A stretch of 64,000 nt of DNA from Parvibaculum sp046297875 (lineage in GTDB: Bacteria; Pseudomonadota; Alphaproteobacteria; Parvibaculales; Parvibaculaceae): positions 2,170,001 to 2,234,000 of the forward strand of contig NZ_JBKBHD010000001.1 of assembly GCF_046297875.1 (NCBI RefSeq). Reading direction: 5' to 3'. The translations under genes were made by a program, and so were the position numbers. Positions 1 through 8,386 of the stretch are shown one piece after another; the stretch's first letter is position 1; every line of letters starts with the position of its first letter. Under the pieces are notes generated by a model. The model ran no database searches. It was not told where the DNA came from and saw only the letters and a list, made by a program, of their open reading frames with translations.

Positions 1-2
1 CG

Positions 3-842
3 CCCGTACTCACGGACGAGGATCTCGTGGGTCTCGTCTATTACGGCTCGCCCGCCAAACAGCGCGCCATTGCCGGCAGGCCGGAAGTGCGTGCGCAGGT
101 TTCCGAGGCGATCGCGCATCGCGGCGACCGGACGGCGGTGCTGACGCTGGTTCACAATTCCGGCGCCGTCATCAACGAAGCGGCGGCGACGATGCTTGCC
201 GAGCGGTATGCGGACGATGCCGATGTCGCAGCGCCGCTGGTAAGACGCGGTGAGCTGCCGGCACTGCTCGTCGAGCGGCTGATCGCGATGATTTCGGAGC
301 AGATCCGCGAATATCTCGTCGAGGAACATGAAGTCGACCACCGCGTGGCGGCGAACCTGGAAGAACAGGCACGCGAGCGCACCACCGCAGATACGTTCAA
401 GCGGATGAGCACCGACGATATGAAGGCGCTGGTTGCTCAGCTCGCGTCGAATGGCCGTCTGACGGCGACGCTGATCCTGCGAGCCGCATGTTCGGGCGAA
501 ATCCGGTTTGTCGAAGCGGCCTTCGCCGAATTGACGGCGGTGCCCGACGAGCGAATCTGGCGGCTCATTCACGATGTGGGCGCGCTCGGCTTCCGCGCCG
601 TCTATGCGCGGGCCGGCATGCCGGAGGCGCTTTATCCAGCGTTCCGCCGCGTGCTTGACACCTATCATGCCGCTCGCAGCTCCGATGGCTCTCTCGACAT
701 CGAGCTTTTCCGGCATCACGTGCTCGAAGGCCTGCGCGAGATCTACGAGCATGTGGAAGCGAGCGATCTCGACAGCATGATCGACAAGCTGGCCCGCGTG
801 GCCGCCATGCCCGCCGCGCTGCGCAAGCAGAATGTCGCCTGA
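3..842 (+). CDS. DUF2336 domain protein, 5' end outside window
   Basis: The reading frame is open from the first bases of the window (it reads PVLTDEDLV before the first possible GTG start at 27), so the gene almost certainly begins upstream and only its C-terminal ~279 residues are here. The protein is helical and rich in Ala, Glu and Arg, with the repeat-like organisation of the alphaproteobacterial DUF2336 family. Some members of that family are thought to act in regulation, but the molecular function is not established. No transmembrane segment or catalytic motif is visible. It ends 70 bases before the pcaF start. Family assignment rests on recall of the pattern. Confidence 0.7.
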   Translation, partial: PVLTDEDLVGLVYYGSPAKQRAIAGRPEVRAQVSEAIAHRGDRTAVLTLVHNSGAVINEAAATMLAERYADDADVAAPLVRRGELPALLVERLIAMISEQIREYLVEEHEVDHRVAANLEEQARERTTADTFKRMSTDDMKALVAQLASNGRLTATLILRAACSGEIRFVEAAFAELTAVPDERIWRLIHDVGALGFRAVYARAGMPEALYPAFRRVLDTYHAARSSDGSLDIELFRHHVLEGLREIYEHVEASDLDSMIDKLARVAAMPAALRKQNVA

Positions 843-912
843 TCTGCCAATTCCCCTGCGTCACTAAATGATCTAGGTTTCGCCCTCTGGACGACAGTAG
901 AGGACAAAGCCC

Positions 913-2124
913 ATGAGCCATCATCAGGAAGCCTTTATCTGCGACGCGGTGCGCACCCCCATCGGGCGTTACGGCGGTTCGCTTGCGAGCGTGCGCGCGG
1001 ACGATCTGGGCGCGGTGCCGCTGATGGCGCTGATGGCGCGCAACCCGGATGTGAACTGGGAGCGTGTGGACGATGTGATATTCGGCTGCGCAAATCAGGC
1101 GGGCGAGGACAACCGCAATGTGGCGCGTATGTCGGCGCTGCTTGCCGGATTGCCGGAGGGTGTGCCGGGTTCGACCGTAAACAGGCTTTGCGGCTCGGGC
1201 ATGGACGCAATCGGCACGGCGGCGCGGGCGATCAAGTCCGGCGAGGCGGGGCTGATGATTGCAGGCGGCGTGGAGAGCATGTCGCGCGCGCCCTTCGTGA
1301 TGGGCAAGGCGACGAGCGCCTTTTCGCGCGATGCCGAAATCTTCGACACAACGATCGGCTGGCGCTTCGTGAACCCGCTGATGAAGCGGCAATATGGCGT
1401 CGATTCCATGCCGGAAACGGCGGAGAACGTCGCCGAGGATTTCCAGATTTCGCGCGAGGACCAGGACGCATTCGCCTGGCGGAGCCAGCAGCGCGCAGGC
1501 GCGGCGATGGCATCCGGCCGCTTTGCGACGGAGATCGTGCCGGTGACGATTGCGAGCCGGAAGGGCGAGACGGTAGTCGATAGCGACGAGCATCCGCGGC
1601 CCGATACGACGCTCGATGCCTTGTCAAAGCTCAAGGCGCCGTTCCGCGAGGGCGGCACGGTAACCGCGGGCAATGCATCGGGCGTGAATGACGGTGCCTG
1701 TGCGCTTATCCTTGCCTCTGCGGAGGCTGCGGAGGCGAATGGGCTTCGTCCGCGCGCGCGCATTGTTGCGATGGCAACGGCTGGTGTGCCGCCGCGCATC
1801 ATGGGCATTGGTCCGGCGCCCGCGACGCGCAAGGTGCTGGAAAAAACGGGCCTCAATATCGGCGACATCGACGTTATCGAACTGAACGAAGCATTTGCTT
1901 CGCAGGGGCTTGCCGTTATGCGCGATCTCGGACTGCGCGACGATGCGGATCATGTGAACCCGAACGGCGGCGCCATTGCGCTCGGTCATCCGCTCGGGAT
2001 GAGCGGGGCGCGGCTCGTCACTACGGCCATGTATGAGCTTGAAAAGCGGCAGGGCCGCTACGCGCTTTGCACCATGTGCATCGGTGTGGGGCAGGGCATT
2101 GCGATGGTGATTGAAAGGGTGTGA
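913..2124 (+). CDS. pcaF: 3-oxoadipyl-CoA thiolase
   Basis: This 403-residue thiolase would cleave 3-oxoadipyl-CoA with CoA to succinyl-CoA and acetyl-CoA, the last step of the beta-ketoadipate pathway; a role as a general acetyl-CoA acyltransferase is the alternative. Catalytic residues are in place: the nucleophile Cys93 in NRLCGSGMDA, His359 in GGAIALGHPLG and Cys389 in CTMCIGVGQG. The stretches RTPIGRYGG, GCANQAGEDNRNVARM and DTTIGWRFVNP are characteristic of the PcaF/PaaJ subgroup rather than of PhaA or FadA. Length matches the usual ~400. An AGAGGA ribosome binding site lies 9 bases before the ATG. No other aromatic degradation gene is next to it, so it stands alone here. Confidence 0.88.
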   Translation: MSHHQEAFICDAVRTPIGRYGGSLASVRADDLGAVPLMALMARNPDVNWERVDDVIFGCANQAGEDNRNVARMSALLAGLPEGVPGSTVNRLCGSGMDAIGTAARAIKSGEAGLMIAGGVESMSRAPFVMGKATSAFSRDAEIFDTTIGWRFVNPLMKRQYGVDSMPETAENVAEDFQISREDQDAFAWRSQQRAGAAMASGRFATEIVPVTIASRKGETVVDSDEHPRPDTTLDALSKLKAPFREGGTVTAGNASGVNDGACALILASAEAAEANGLRPRARIVAMATAGVPPRIMGIGPAPATRKVLEKTGLNIGDIDVIELNEAFASQGLAVMRDLGLRDDADHVNPNGGAIALGHPLGMSGARLVTTAMYELEKRQGRYALCTMCIGVGQGIAMVIERV

Positions 2125-2131
2125 AGCGCGC

Positions 2132-3361
2132 CTAGAAACCGAGCGCAAATTGCACGAGGCTTGGCCGCGTGACGAGGCCAGCGGGCGCGCGCTTCGTCAT
2201 GCGGCGCATCGGTGCGCGCCGGACCGGCTTTTTCGCCGGCGCCGATTCTTTCGCCGCGACGACAGCCTGCGCTACCGCCTTCTTTCGAGGAGGCTTTTTT
2301 GCTTCCGCCTTTTTCATGTGGGGCAGAACGCGCTTGCGGCGGATCAACGCGACGAGGTGGCGGTCCGGGAAGAGGCAGACGCGGTCGATGCGCCATGCGA
2401 CGCCGCGCACTTCTTCTTGCGGGATCATGGCGTCGGCATCTTCCCATGAATATTCGACGATGGGATCGGTGAGTTCGAGAACCGTCTCGACGGCGCATTC
2501 CACATCGTCGTTTTCGGGCAGCGGATCGTGAAGTTCCATCACGTCTTCCGCGGGGGAGACGGGCTCCGGCTCCGGCACGAGATGGGGTGCGGACCAGCCG
2601 AACAATTCGGCGGGCGCCGATGGACGGCAGATATGTGCACCCTGCGCGGCGGTGAAGCCGAGAGCGGGGAGGGCGGCAAGCGTCGTTGTGTCCTCGACGC
2701 CGACGGCGGTGGCATCGAGCCCACGCGAAGCGGCGAGCGCGACGCGCTTGCCGACAAAGCCGAGGCCGGTGCTTTTGAGCCGTCGTGCAAACTGGATGAT
2801 TGCGGCGCCGCCGATCTTCACTTCGTCGAAATGTTCGCGCGTCAGCAGATCGTCCGGCACGATGACGGCACCGCCGCCATCGAGCGCGGTGCGGAATCCG
2901 AGACGCCGGAAATCGGCAAGAGTGCGCTGCGCCGTCTCGCCATGCCGCGCGAAGGCGCCTTCCGGCACCTCGAGAATCAGCGAAGCGGGGTCGAGGCCAT
3001 GCTCGGCCATGATTTCATCGAGAGCGCCGGGGAGCCCCATATCGGCAAGATCGGGCGCGGATAGATTGATCGAGAGCGGCCATTGCTGGCCGGCGGTCTG
3101 CCATTTGGCGAGGGTGCGTGCAGCGGCGCGGGCCACGAAACGGGTCAGCTCGCCGCTACGTTCGCGGCGTTCGAAGAACGAGAGGAAGAGGCCCGGCGGC
3201 AGAAGGCCGTAATCGGGGTGGTTCCAGCGGATATAAGCTTCCGCGCCCAGCGCCTCGCCGGTGGCCAGGCAAAGCTTCGGCTGGCAGACGAGAAACAGGT
3301 GCCCTGCATCGAAAGCTATGTCGATGTCCCGATTGGTCAGGCGGAAGGAACTGCTGTACAT
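2132..3361 (-). CDS. Degenerate EAL-domain protein with basic C-terminal tail
   Basis: The first ~260 residues fold-match the EAL (cyclic-di-GMP phosphodiesterase) domain: QPKLCLATGEALGAEAYIRWNHP, SINLSAPDL, LILEVPEGAF, EVKIGG and QGAHICRP align with its landmarks. Key positions are changed. EAL reads EAY, the DDFGTG loop reads DGGGAV, and the Asp of KxD is Gly. Loss of the second Asp and of the loop predicts an inactive domain, perhaps a c-di-GMP sensor or a protein-interaction module. A Glu/Asp-rich linker follows, then a Lys/Pro/Arg-rich tail of about 65 residues. The start at 3361 is preferred because GGA lies 6 bases upstream; an upstream ATG at 3385 has no such signal. It converges on pcaF with 7 bases between. 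Confidence 0.75.
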   Translation of the reverse strand: MYSSSFRLTNRDIDIAFDAGHLFLVCQPKLCLATGEALGAEAYIRWNHPDYGLLPPGLFLSFFERRERSGELTRFVARAAARTLAKWQTAGQQWPLSINLSAPDLADMGLPGALDEIMAEHGLDPASLILEVPEGAFARHGETAQRTLADFRRLGFRTALDGGGAVIVPDDLLTREHFDEVKIGGAAIIQFARRLKSTGLGFVGKRVALAASRGLDATAVGVEDTTTLAALPALGFTAAQGAHICRPSAPAELFGWSAPHLVPEPEPVSPAEDVMELHDPLPENDDVECAVETVLELTDPIVEYSWEDADAMIPQEEVRGVAWRIDRVCLFPDRHLVALIRRKRVLPHMKKAEAKKPPRKKAVAQAVVAAKESAPAKKPVRRAPMRRMTKRAPAGLVTRPSLVQFALGF

Positions 3362-3505
3362 CTCATTTCCGGGCGGTGCGCGCATTACTGGGACTTAGCC
3401 TGAAGCGAGACCCTTTCCGAGTGCTTAACCGCGCCAAGCGAGCGGCGGACAACGTCGCCAATGCGTGAACGAGATGCATCAAATTCGATGCAATGGGAGG
3501 TTCTT

Positions 3506-4339
3506 ATGGCGGATGGGCAGGCAAAAACCGGCGGAGATGCGCTAATTCCGGCGGCGACTATCCTTTTGTTGCGGGATAGCACAGAAGGACTGGAGGTTTT
3601 CATGGTGGTGCGGCACCACCAGATCGATTTTGCGAGCGGCGCGCTCGTCTTTCCCGGCGGCAAGGTGGACAAGCTCGACATGGCGCCGGGCGTTCGCGAG
3701 CGGGCGGACGGGATGGAAGGTCTCGACGATTGGGAATTCTCGATGCGCGTGGCGGCGATCCGCGAGGCGTTCGAGGAATCCGGTGTGCTGCTCGCGCGCA
3801 GCGAACAGACGGGGTCGCTGATCGACGCGGGGCGGCTGAAGGCGCTGGAGCAGTTCCGCGATCCGTTGAACAAGGGTGAGCTTGGTATTGCGGATTTTCT
3901 GGTACGCGAGGGGCTTCGCCTTGCCGGCGACATGCTGACGCCATTCGCACACTGGATCACGCCGAACATGATGCCCAAGCGTTTCGACACGCGGTTCTAT
4001 CTCGCCAGCGCGCCGGCGGATCATCTCGCCGTGCATGACGGATCGGAGTCGGTCGACAGCGTATGGATCAGGCCGCATCTCGCGCTTCAGGAGGCCGACG
4101 AGGGCAAGCGCACCATCATCTTCCCGACACGGATGAATGTCGAGAAGGTTGGCCGCAGCCCGAGTGTCGCCCATGCCATCGAGACGGCGCGCAAGACGCC
4201 GGTGGTGACGGTCGAGCCGCAGGTGATGAAAAACGAGAAGGGCGAGCCGATCCTGCGCATTCCGGCGGAAGCAGGCTATTGCGTGACGGACGAACCGCTT
4301 TCGGCGGTGGCGAATGTTGCCAAACCGAAAGCGGGATGA
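3506..4339 (+). CDS. Nudix hydrolase family protein (NUDT19-like)
   Basis: A 277-residue protein that should hydrolyse a nucleoside-diphosphate-linked substrate. The Nudix signature is present but split: FPGGKVD is followed by an insertion of about 25 residues before REAFEESGVLL, so the REUXEEXGU half is intact. This insertion is what is seen in NUDT19/RP2-type enzymes, some of which act on CoA derivatives; the substrate here is unknown. The start at 3506 (MADGQAK) is chosen over an ATG at 3461 because GGGAGG lies just upstream. It converges with nadK, 12 bases apart. Confidence 0.8.
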   Translation: MADGQAKTGGDALIPAATILLLRDSTEGLEVFMVVRHHQIDFASGALVFPGGKVDKLDMAPGVRERADGMEGLDDWEFSMRVAAIREAFEESGVLLARSEQTGSLIDAGRLKALEQFRDPLNKGELGIADFLVREGLRLAGDMLTPFAHWITPNMMPKRFDTRFYLASAPADHLAVHDGSESVDSVWIRPHLALQEADEGKRTIIFPTRMNVEKVGRSPSVAHAIETARKTPVVTVEPQVMKNEKGEPILRIPAEAGYCVTDEPLSAVANVAKPKAG

Positions 4340-4351
4340 GGCCACGGCCGG

Positions 4352-5128
4352 TCAGTAAAGAAACTGCTCCGTGATGATGCGTTCCTCGAGCCCATGGTCG
4401 GGATCGAAGAGCATGAAGAGGTCGATGGAGCTGTCCTCCTCGACCTCGACATCGCGGACGCGGCGGAACTCGGTGTGGTCGGCAACTGCGCTTACGGGAC
4501 GCTTTTCGGATTCGAGAATATCGAAGCGCACTTTCGCGCGGTGCGAGAGCAGGGCGCCACGCCAGCGGCGGGGACGGAAGGCACTGATCGGCGTAAGCGC
4601 GAGAAGTGCCGCGTCGATCGGCACGATAGGCCCCTGCGCAGAGAGATTGTAGGCCGTCGATCCTGCAGGCGTTGCCACCAGCACGCCGTCGCAAATCAAC
4701 TCCTCCATGCGAGTCTTGCCGTCGATGGAAATGCGGATCTTCGCCGCCTGATAGGTTTCGCGGAGCAGCGAGACCTCGTTGATGGCGAGCGCCTCCTGAC
4801 GGCTGCCATCGGCAAGCGTGGCGCGCATCCTCAGCGGGTGGATGGTAGCGCGCTCGGCGGCCGCGAGACGTTCTTTCAAATTGTCGTCCCGGTATTCATT
4901 CATCAGGAAGCCGACCGAGCCCCGGTTCATGCCGTAGATCGGAATGCGCTTGTTCAAGTGCTCATGGAGCGTCTGCAGCATGAGCCCGTCGCCGCCCAGC
5001 GCGACGATGACATCCGCCTCGTCCGGAGAGGCGGCGCCATATTGTGCGGTCAGGCGGGCCAGCGCCGCCTGGGACTCGGGCATTTCGGTCGCCACGAAGG
5101 CGATCTTGTCGAAACTCATCGGCTTCAT
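4352..5128 (-). CDS. nadK: NAD kinase
   Basis: ATP-dependent phosphorylation of NAD to NADP in the cytosol. The protein is 258 residues, the short form usual in alphaproteobacteria. The phosphate-binding GGDG is at residues 45-48, followed by the conserved NEVSL and GSTAYNLSAQGPIV segments that form the NAD site. A second in-frame Met at residue 4 is an equally possible start because neither has a clear ribosome binding site. It is transcribed away from cutA, 62 bases apart, and converges on the Nudix gene. Confidence 0.93.
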   Translation of the reverse strand: MKPMSFDKIAFVATEMPESQAALARLTAQYGAASPDEADVIVALGGDGLMLQTLHEHLNKRIPIYGMNRGSVGFLMNEYRDDNLKERLAAAERATIHPLRMRATLADGSRQEALAINEVSLLRETYQAAKIRISIDGKTRMEELICDGVLVATPAGSTAYNLSAQGPIVPIDAALLALTPISAFRPRRWRGALLSHRAKVRFDILESEKRPVSAVADHTEFRRVRDVEVEEDSSIDLFMLFDPDHGLEERIITEQFLY

Positions 5129-5190
5129 CTTTCGCTGCTTGCGCTGGCATAGTAGGGGCGAGGCCCCGCAGTGTCAGCAGAGGTAAGCAT

Positions 5191-5532
5191 ATGAGCGGCG
5201 ATAAGCAAGCGGAGGGTGAATTCATCTTCCTCTATTCGACCTTCGGTTCGGTGGCGGAGGCCGAGGTGACTGCGGAAGCGCTAGTACGCGAGCGGCTGGC
5301 AGCCTGTGTCAATATCCATCCCGGCATGCGCTCCGTCTACGAATGGAAGGGGACCGTTGAAAAGGCAGAAGAGGCGGCGGTCTTCATCAAGACTCGGGAG
5401 GCGCTGAAGGAGCGCGTCATGGCGCGCCTCCGGGCGCTCCACCCCTATGACGTGCCGGCCATGCTGGTGCTGCCCATCCTTGGCGGGAACGAGGATTATC
5501 TTGAATGGGCGAGGGAGCAGACGCGGGGGTGA
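5191..5532 (+). CDS. cutA: CutA1 family divalent-cation tolerance protein
   Basis: A 113-residue cytosolic trimer-forming protein of the CutA1 family, related in fold to PII signalling proteins. In E. coli mutants it affects copper tolerance, but its exact role is unsettled. Recognisable are LVRERLAACVNI, the SVYEWKG turn, FIKTRE and the C-terminal LHPYDVPAMLVLPI core. The frame is open further upstream, but the ATG at 5191 is preceded by AGAGGTAA and gives the usual family length. Divergent from nadK; convergent with moaA across a repeat-bearing spacer. Confidence 0.92.
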   Translation: MSGDKQAEGEFIFLYSTFGSVAEAEVTAEALVRERLAACVNIHPGMRSVYEWKGTVEKAEEAAVFIKTREALKERVMARLRALHPYDVPAMLVLPILGGNEDYLEWAREQTRG

Positions 5533-5562
5533 GTGGTTTCGCATCTTTAGTTTTCGTCACGT

Positions 5563-5588
5563 CACCCCCGGGGCTTGACCCGGGGGTC
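5563..5588. repeat. Extragenic palindrome, GGGCTTGACCCGG core, copy 1
   Basis: Inverted repeat with 9-base arms ACCCCCGGG (5564-5572) and CCCGGGGGT (5579-5587) around GCTTGA. It lies in the cutA-moaA convergent spacer, and the hairpin has no T run. A second, diverged copy with the same core lies in opposite orientation at 5671-5699. Repeats of this look are common between genes of alphaproteobacteria. Confidence 0.75.
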
Positions 5589-5670
5589 CAGGGTGGCAAG
5601 CACCTGCGTCTCATTGACTGAAATGTGATCTAGATTTTTTCGAAGATTGACGCTGCCTGCGGCAGCTTCT

Positions 5671-5699
5671 GGATTGCCGGGTCAAGCCCGGCAATGACA
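5671..5699. repeat. Extragenic palindrome, GGGCTTGACCCGG core, copy 2 (inverted)
   Basis: Perfect 9-base arms ATTGCCGGG (5673-5681) and CCCGGCAAT (5686-5694) with a TCAA/TCAAG spacer. On the minus strand it reads through the same GGGCTTGACCCGG core as copy 1, but its flanking arms are TTGCC/GGCAA instead of CCCCC/GGGGG. It sits just past the moaA stop and could help end transcription from both sides. Confidence 0.75.
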
Positions 5700-5703
5700 T
5701 TTT

Positions 5704-6726
5704 TTACCCGCCTGTGAGCGACATGTGGCGGGGCACGGCGGGGCGGTTGCTGGCGCGATCAATGACGAAATCATGGCCCTTGGGCTTGCGGCCGATGGCT
5801 TCATCAATGGCGGCGTGGAGAAGGTCGTTGCTTGCGCTGGCACGGAGTGGCGCGCGGAGGTCCGCAGCATCTTCCTGGCCGAGGCACATATAGAGTTTGC
5901 CCGTGCAGGTAAGGCGGACGCGATTGCAGCTTTCGCAGAAATTATGCGTGAGCGGCGTAATGAAGCCGAGCTTGCCGCCCGTTTCCTTCACGCGGACATA
6001 GCGCGCGGGGCCGCCTGTGCGCTCGGCGAGATCGTCGAGCGTCCAACGGGCCGAGAGTGCGCGGCGGACTTCCGACAGCGGCAGATATTGATCCGTGCGG
6101 TCGCCGTCTATATCGCCCATCGGCATGGTTTCGATCAGCGTGAGATCGTGACCCTCGCCATGCGCCCATTCGATGAGTGAAGGAATTTCTGCCTCGTTCA
6201 CGCCTTTGAGAGCCACGGTGTTGATCTTCACCTTGAGCCCAGCACGTTTTGCCGCCGCGACGCCGTCAAGCACCTGGGGCAATCTCCCCCAGCGCGTGAT
6301 CTCCTGAAAGCGGGCTTCGTCCAGCGTGTCGATGGAGACATTGATGCGGCGGATGCCGGCGGCGAAGAGGTCGTCCGCATAGCGGGCGAGCTGGCTGCCA
6401 TTCGTCGTCAGCGTCAGTTCGTCAAGCGCGCCGGTTTCGAGGTGGCGGCCGAGTGCACGGATCAGCACCATGACATCGCGGCGCACCAGCGGCTCGCCGC
6501 CCGTGAGGCGGAGCTTGCGGACGCCTTTGGCAATGAAGGCCGTGCAGAGCCGGTCGAGTTCTTCCAGCGTCAGCAGGTCGGCTTTGGGCAGGAAGTTCAT
6601 GTGCTCGGACATGCAATAGACGCAGCGGAAGTCGCAGCGGTCCGTCACCGAGACGCGCAGATAGGAAACCGTCCGCCCGAAGGGGTCGACCATTTCCGGT
6701 TTTGCGGCGGGGCGGTCCATGTCCAT
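5704..6726 (-). CDS. moaA: GTP 3',8-cyclase (molybdenum cofactor biosynthesis)
   Basis: Radical-SAM enzyme that converts GTP to 3',8-cyclo-7,8-dihydro-GTP, the first committed step to molybdopterin. The N-terminal 4Fe-4S ligands are Cys31, Cys35 and Cys38 (DRCDFRCVYCM). The C-terminal cluster ligands are Cys264, Cys267 and Cys281 (FCESCNRVRLTCTGKLYMC). The SAM-binding LTGGEPL motif is present, as is the invariant C-terminal Gly-Gly. At 340 residues the length is normal. No moaC or mogA is adjacent. The product is required by molybdenum enzymes such as the CoxL-like protein encoded at 10,746, so the two may be functionally linked, but this is inference. Confidence 0.95.
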   Translation of the reverse strand: MDMDRPAAKPEMVDPFGRTVSYLRVSVTDRCDFRCVYCMSEHMNFLPKADLLTLEELDRLCTAFIAKGVRKLRLTGGEPLVRRDVMVLIRALGRHLETGALDELTLTTNGSQLARYADDLFAAGIRRINVSIDTLDEARFQEITRWGRLPQVLDGVAAAKRAGLKVKINTVALKGVNEAEIPSLIEWAHGEGHDLTLIETMPMGDIDGDRTDQYLPLSEVRRALSARWTLDDLAERTGGPARYVRVKETGGKLGFITPLTHNFCESCNRVRLTCTGKLYMCLGQEDAADLRAPLRASASNDLLHAAIDEAIGRKPKGHDFVIDRASNRPAVPRHMSLTGG

Positions 6727-6760
6727 GACCGGAATATAACATCTGGTCAGTGAAATTTCG

Positions 6761-6785
6761 CCCCTTCGCGCTAAAGGGGTTTTTG
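6761..6785 (+). terminator. Terminator-like hairpin in the glpK leader
   Basis: A 6-base stem CCCCTT (6761-6766) with AAGGGG (6774-6779) around CGCGCTA is followed by five T residues. It reads on the plus strand, 50 bases before glpK, in a region where no plus-strand gene ends. It could be an attenuator of glpK or stop stray upstream transcription. Confidence 0.45.
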
Positions 6786-6833
6786 CCGGGCCGCGCGCCG
6801 GGTTAGCCTTTGCCCCAAGAAAAGGGGAGGCTC

Positions 6834-8324
6834 ATGGCGGACTATATTCTTTCCATCGATCAGGGGACGACGAGCACGCGGGCGCTGCTGTTCGACAATT
6901 CGGGCTCGCCCATGCGGGTCAGGCAGAAGGAGCTTCGGCAGATTTTCCCGCGCGATGGCTGGGTGGAGCATGATGCGGCGGAAATCTGGGCGGCGACGCT
7001 GGAAGTCTGCCGGGGCGTGCTGACGAGCGGCACAACGGCCGAAAATATTGCGGCCATCGGCATCACCAATCAGCGCGAAACGACGGTGCTCTGGGACAGG
7101 GCCACGGGCAAGCCGCTCCACAAAGCCATTGTCTGGCAGGACCGGCGGACGGCGGATTATTGCGCGAAGCTGAAGGCGGACGGCAAGGAACCGCTTGTGC
7201 AGGCGAAGACCGGGCTGCTGCTCGATCCTTATTTCTCGGGCACGAAGCTCCGCTGGCTCCTCGACAATGTGGAAGGCGCGCGGGCGCGGGCCGAGAAGGG
7301 CGAACTGTGCTTCGGGACGATCGACAGCTGGCTCATCTACAATCTCACCGGCGGCAAGCGCCATGTCACCGATGCGACCAATGCCTCGCGGACGCTTCTC
7401 TTCAATATCGAGACGAATGAGTGGGACGACGAGCTGCTGAGGCTCTTCGCCATTCCGCGCGGCGTGCTGCCGGAGGTGCTCGATTGCTGCGCGGATTTCG
7501 GCGTGACGGCGAAGGAACTGCTCGGCGCGCCGGTGCCTATTGCGGGTGTGGCGGGCGACCAGCAGGCGGCGACGGTGGGGCAGGCGTGCTTCGAGCCGGG
7601 GCTGATGAAATCGACCTATGGCACGGGCTGTTTCGCGGTGCTGAACACGGGGGCGAAGCGCGTCGAGAGCCGCAACAGGCTGCTCGGCACCATTGCCTAT
7701 CGTATCGGCGGCGAGACGACCTATGCGCTTGAAGGATCGATCTTCATGGCGGGCGCGATCGTGCAATGGCTGCGCGACGAGATGAAGCTGATAGACCATT
7801 CTGCCGAGAGCGAGCAGATGGCGCGTGAGGCCAACCCGCATAGCCAGACCGTACTTGTTCCGGCCTTTACCGGGCTCGGTGCGCCTTACTGGGAGCCCAA
7901 TGCGCGCGCCGCGCTGTTCGGCATGACGCGGGATACGGGCGCGAAGGAAGTGGTGCGCGCGGCGCTTGAAAGCGTGTCCTATCAGACGCGCGACCTGATG
8001 GAAGCGATGGCCGCCGACATGAAGGCGGCGGGGCTGACAAGCCCGCAGGCGCTCCGCGTCGATGGCGGCATGGTGGCGAACAACTGGTTCGCGCAGAACC
8101 TTGCCGATATTCTGGGGAGGCCGGTGGAGCGGCCGGAAATCACCGAGACGACGGCGCTCGGCGCGGCCTATCTTGCGGGAATGCAGACCGGCTTTTACGG
8201 CGACCGGGCATCGGTTGCGAAACACTGGCGCTGCGAGCGGGGCTTTTCGCCGGAAATGGCCGAGAGCAAGCGGGCGGCGCGCTATGAGCGGTGGCTCGGC
8301 TATGTGAAGCGGGTGATCGGGTGA
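6834..8324 (+). CDS. glpK: Glycerol kinase
   Basis: FGGY-family kinase making sn-glycerol 3-phosphate from glycerol and ATP in the cytosol. The N-terminal phosphate loop SIDQGTTSTRALLFD is followed by GITNQRETTVLWDRATGKPLHKAIVWQDRRT, with the conserved Arg and Trp-Gln-Asp of the glycerol site. STYGTGCF and the adenine-binding LRVDGGMVANNW are present near the C terminus. At 496 residues it is close to the E. coli enzyme. The ATG at 6834 follows a GGGGAGG site. Neither glpF nor glpD is adjacent. Divergent from moaA. Confidence 0.95.
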   Translation: MADYILSIDQGTTSTRALLFDNSGSPMRVRQKELRQIFPRDGWVEHDAAEIWAATLEVCRGVLTSGTTAENIAAIGITNQRETTVLWDRATGKPLHKAIVWQDRRTADYCAKLKADGKEPLVQAKTGLLLDPYFSGTKLRWLLDNVEGARARAEKGELCFGTIDSWLIYNLTGGKRHVTDATNASRTLLFNIETNEWDDELLRLFAIPRGVLPEVLDCCADFGVTAKELLGAPVPIAGVAGDQQAATVGQACFEPGLMKSTYGTGCFAVLNTGAKRVESRNRLLGTIAYRIGGETTYALEGSIFMAGAIVQWLRDEMKLIDHSAESEQMAREANPHSQTVLVPAFTGLGAPYWEPNARAALFGMTRDTGAKEVVRAALESVSYQTRDLMEAMAADMKAAGLTSPQALRVDGGMVANNWFAQNLADILGRPVERPEITETTALGAAYLAGMQTGFYGDRASVAKHWRCERGFSPEMAESKRAARYERWLGYVKRVIG

Positions 8325-8386
8325 AGCGCACTTGGCCCGCTTTCCCGCTATAGTCGCATCCAAGAACATGATCCCGGGAGGATGAC

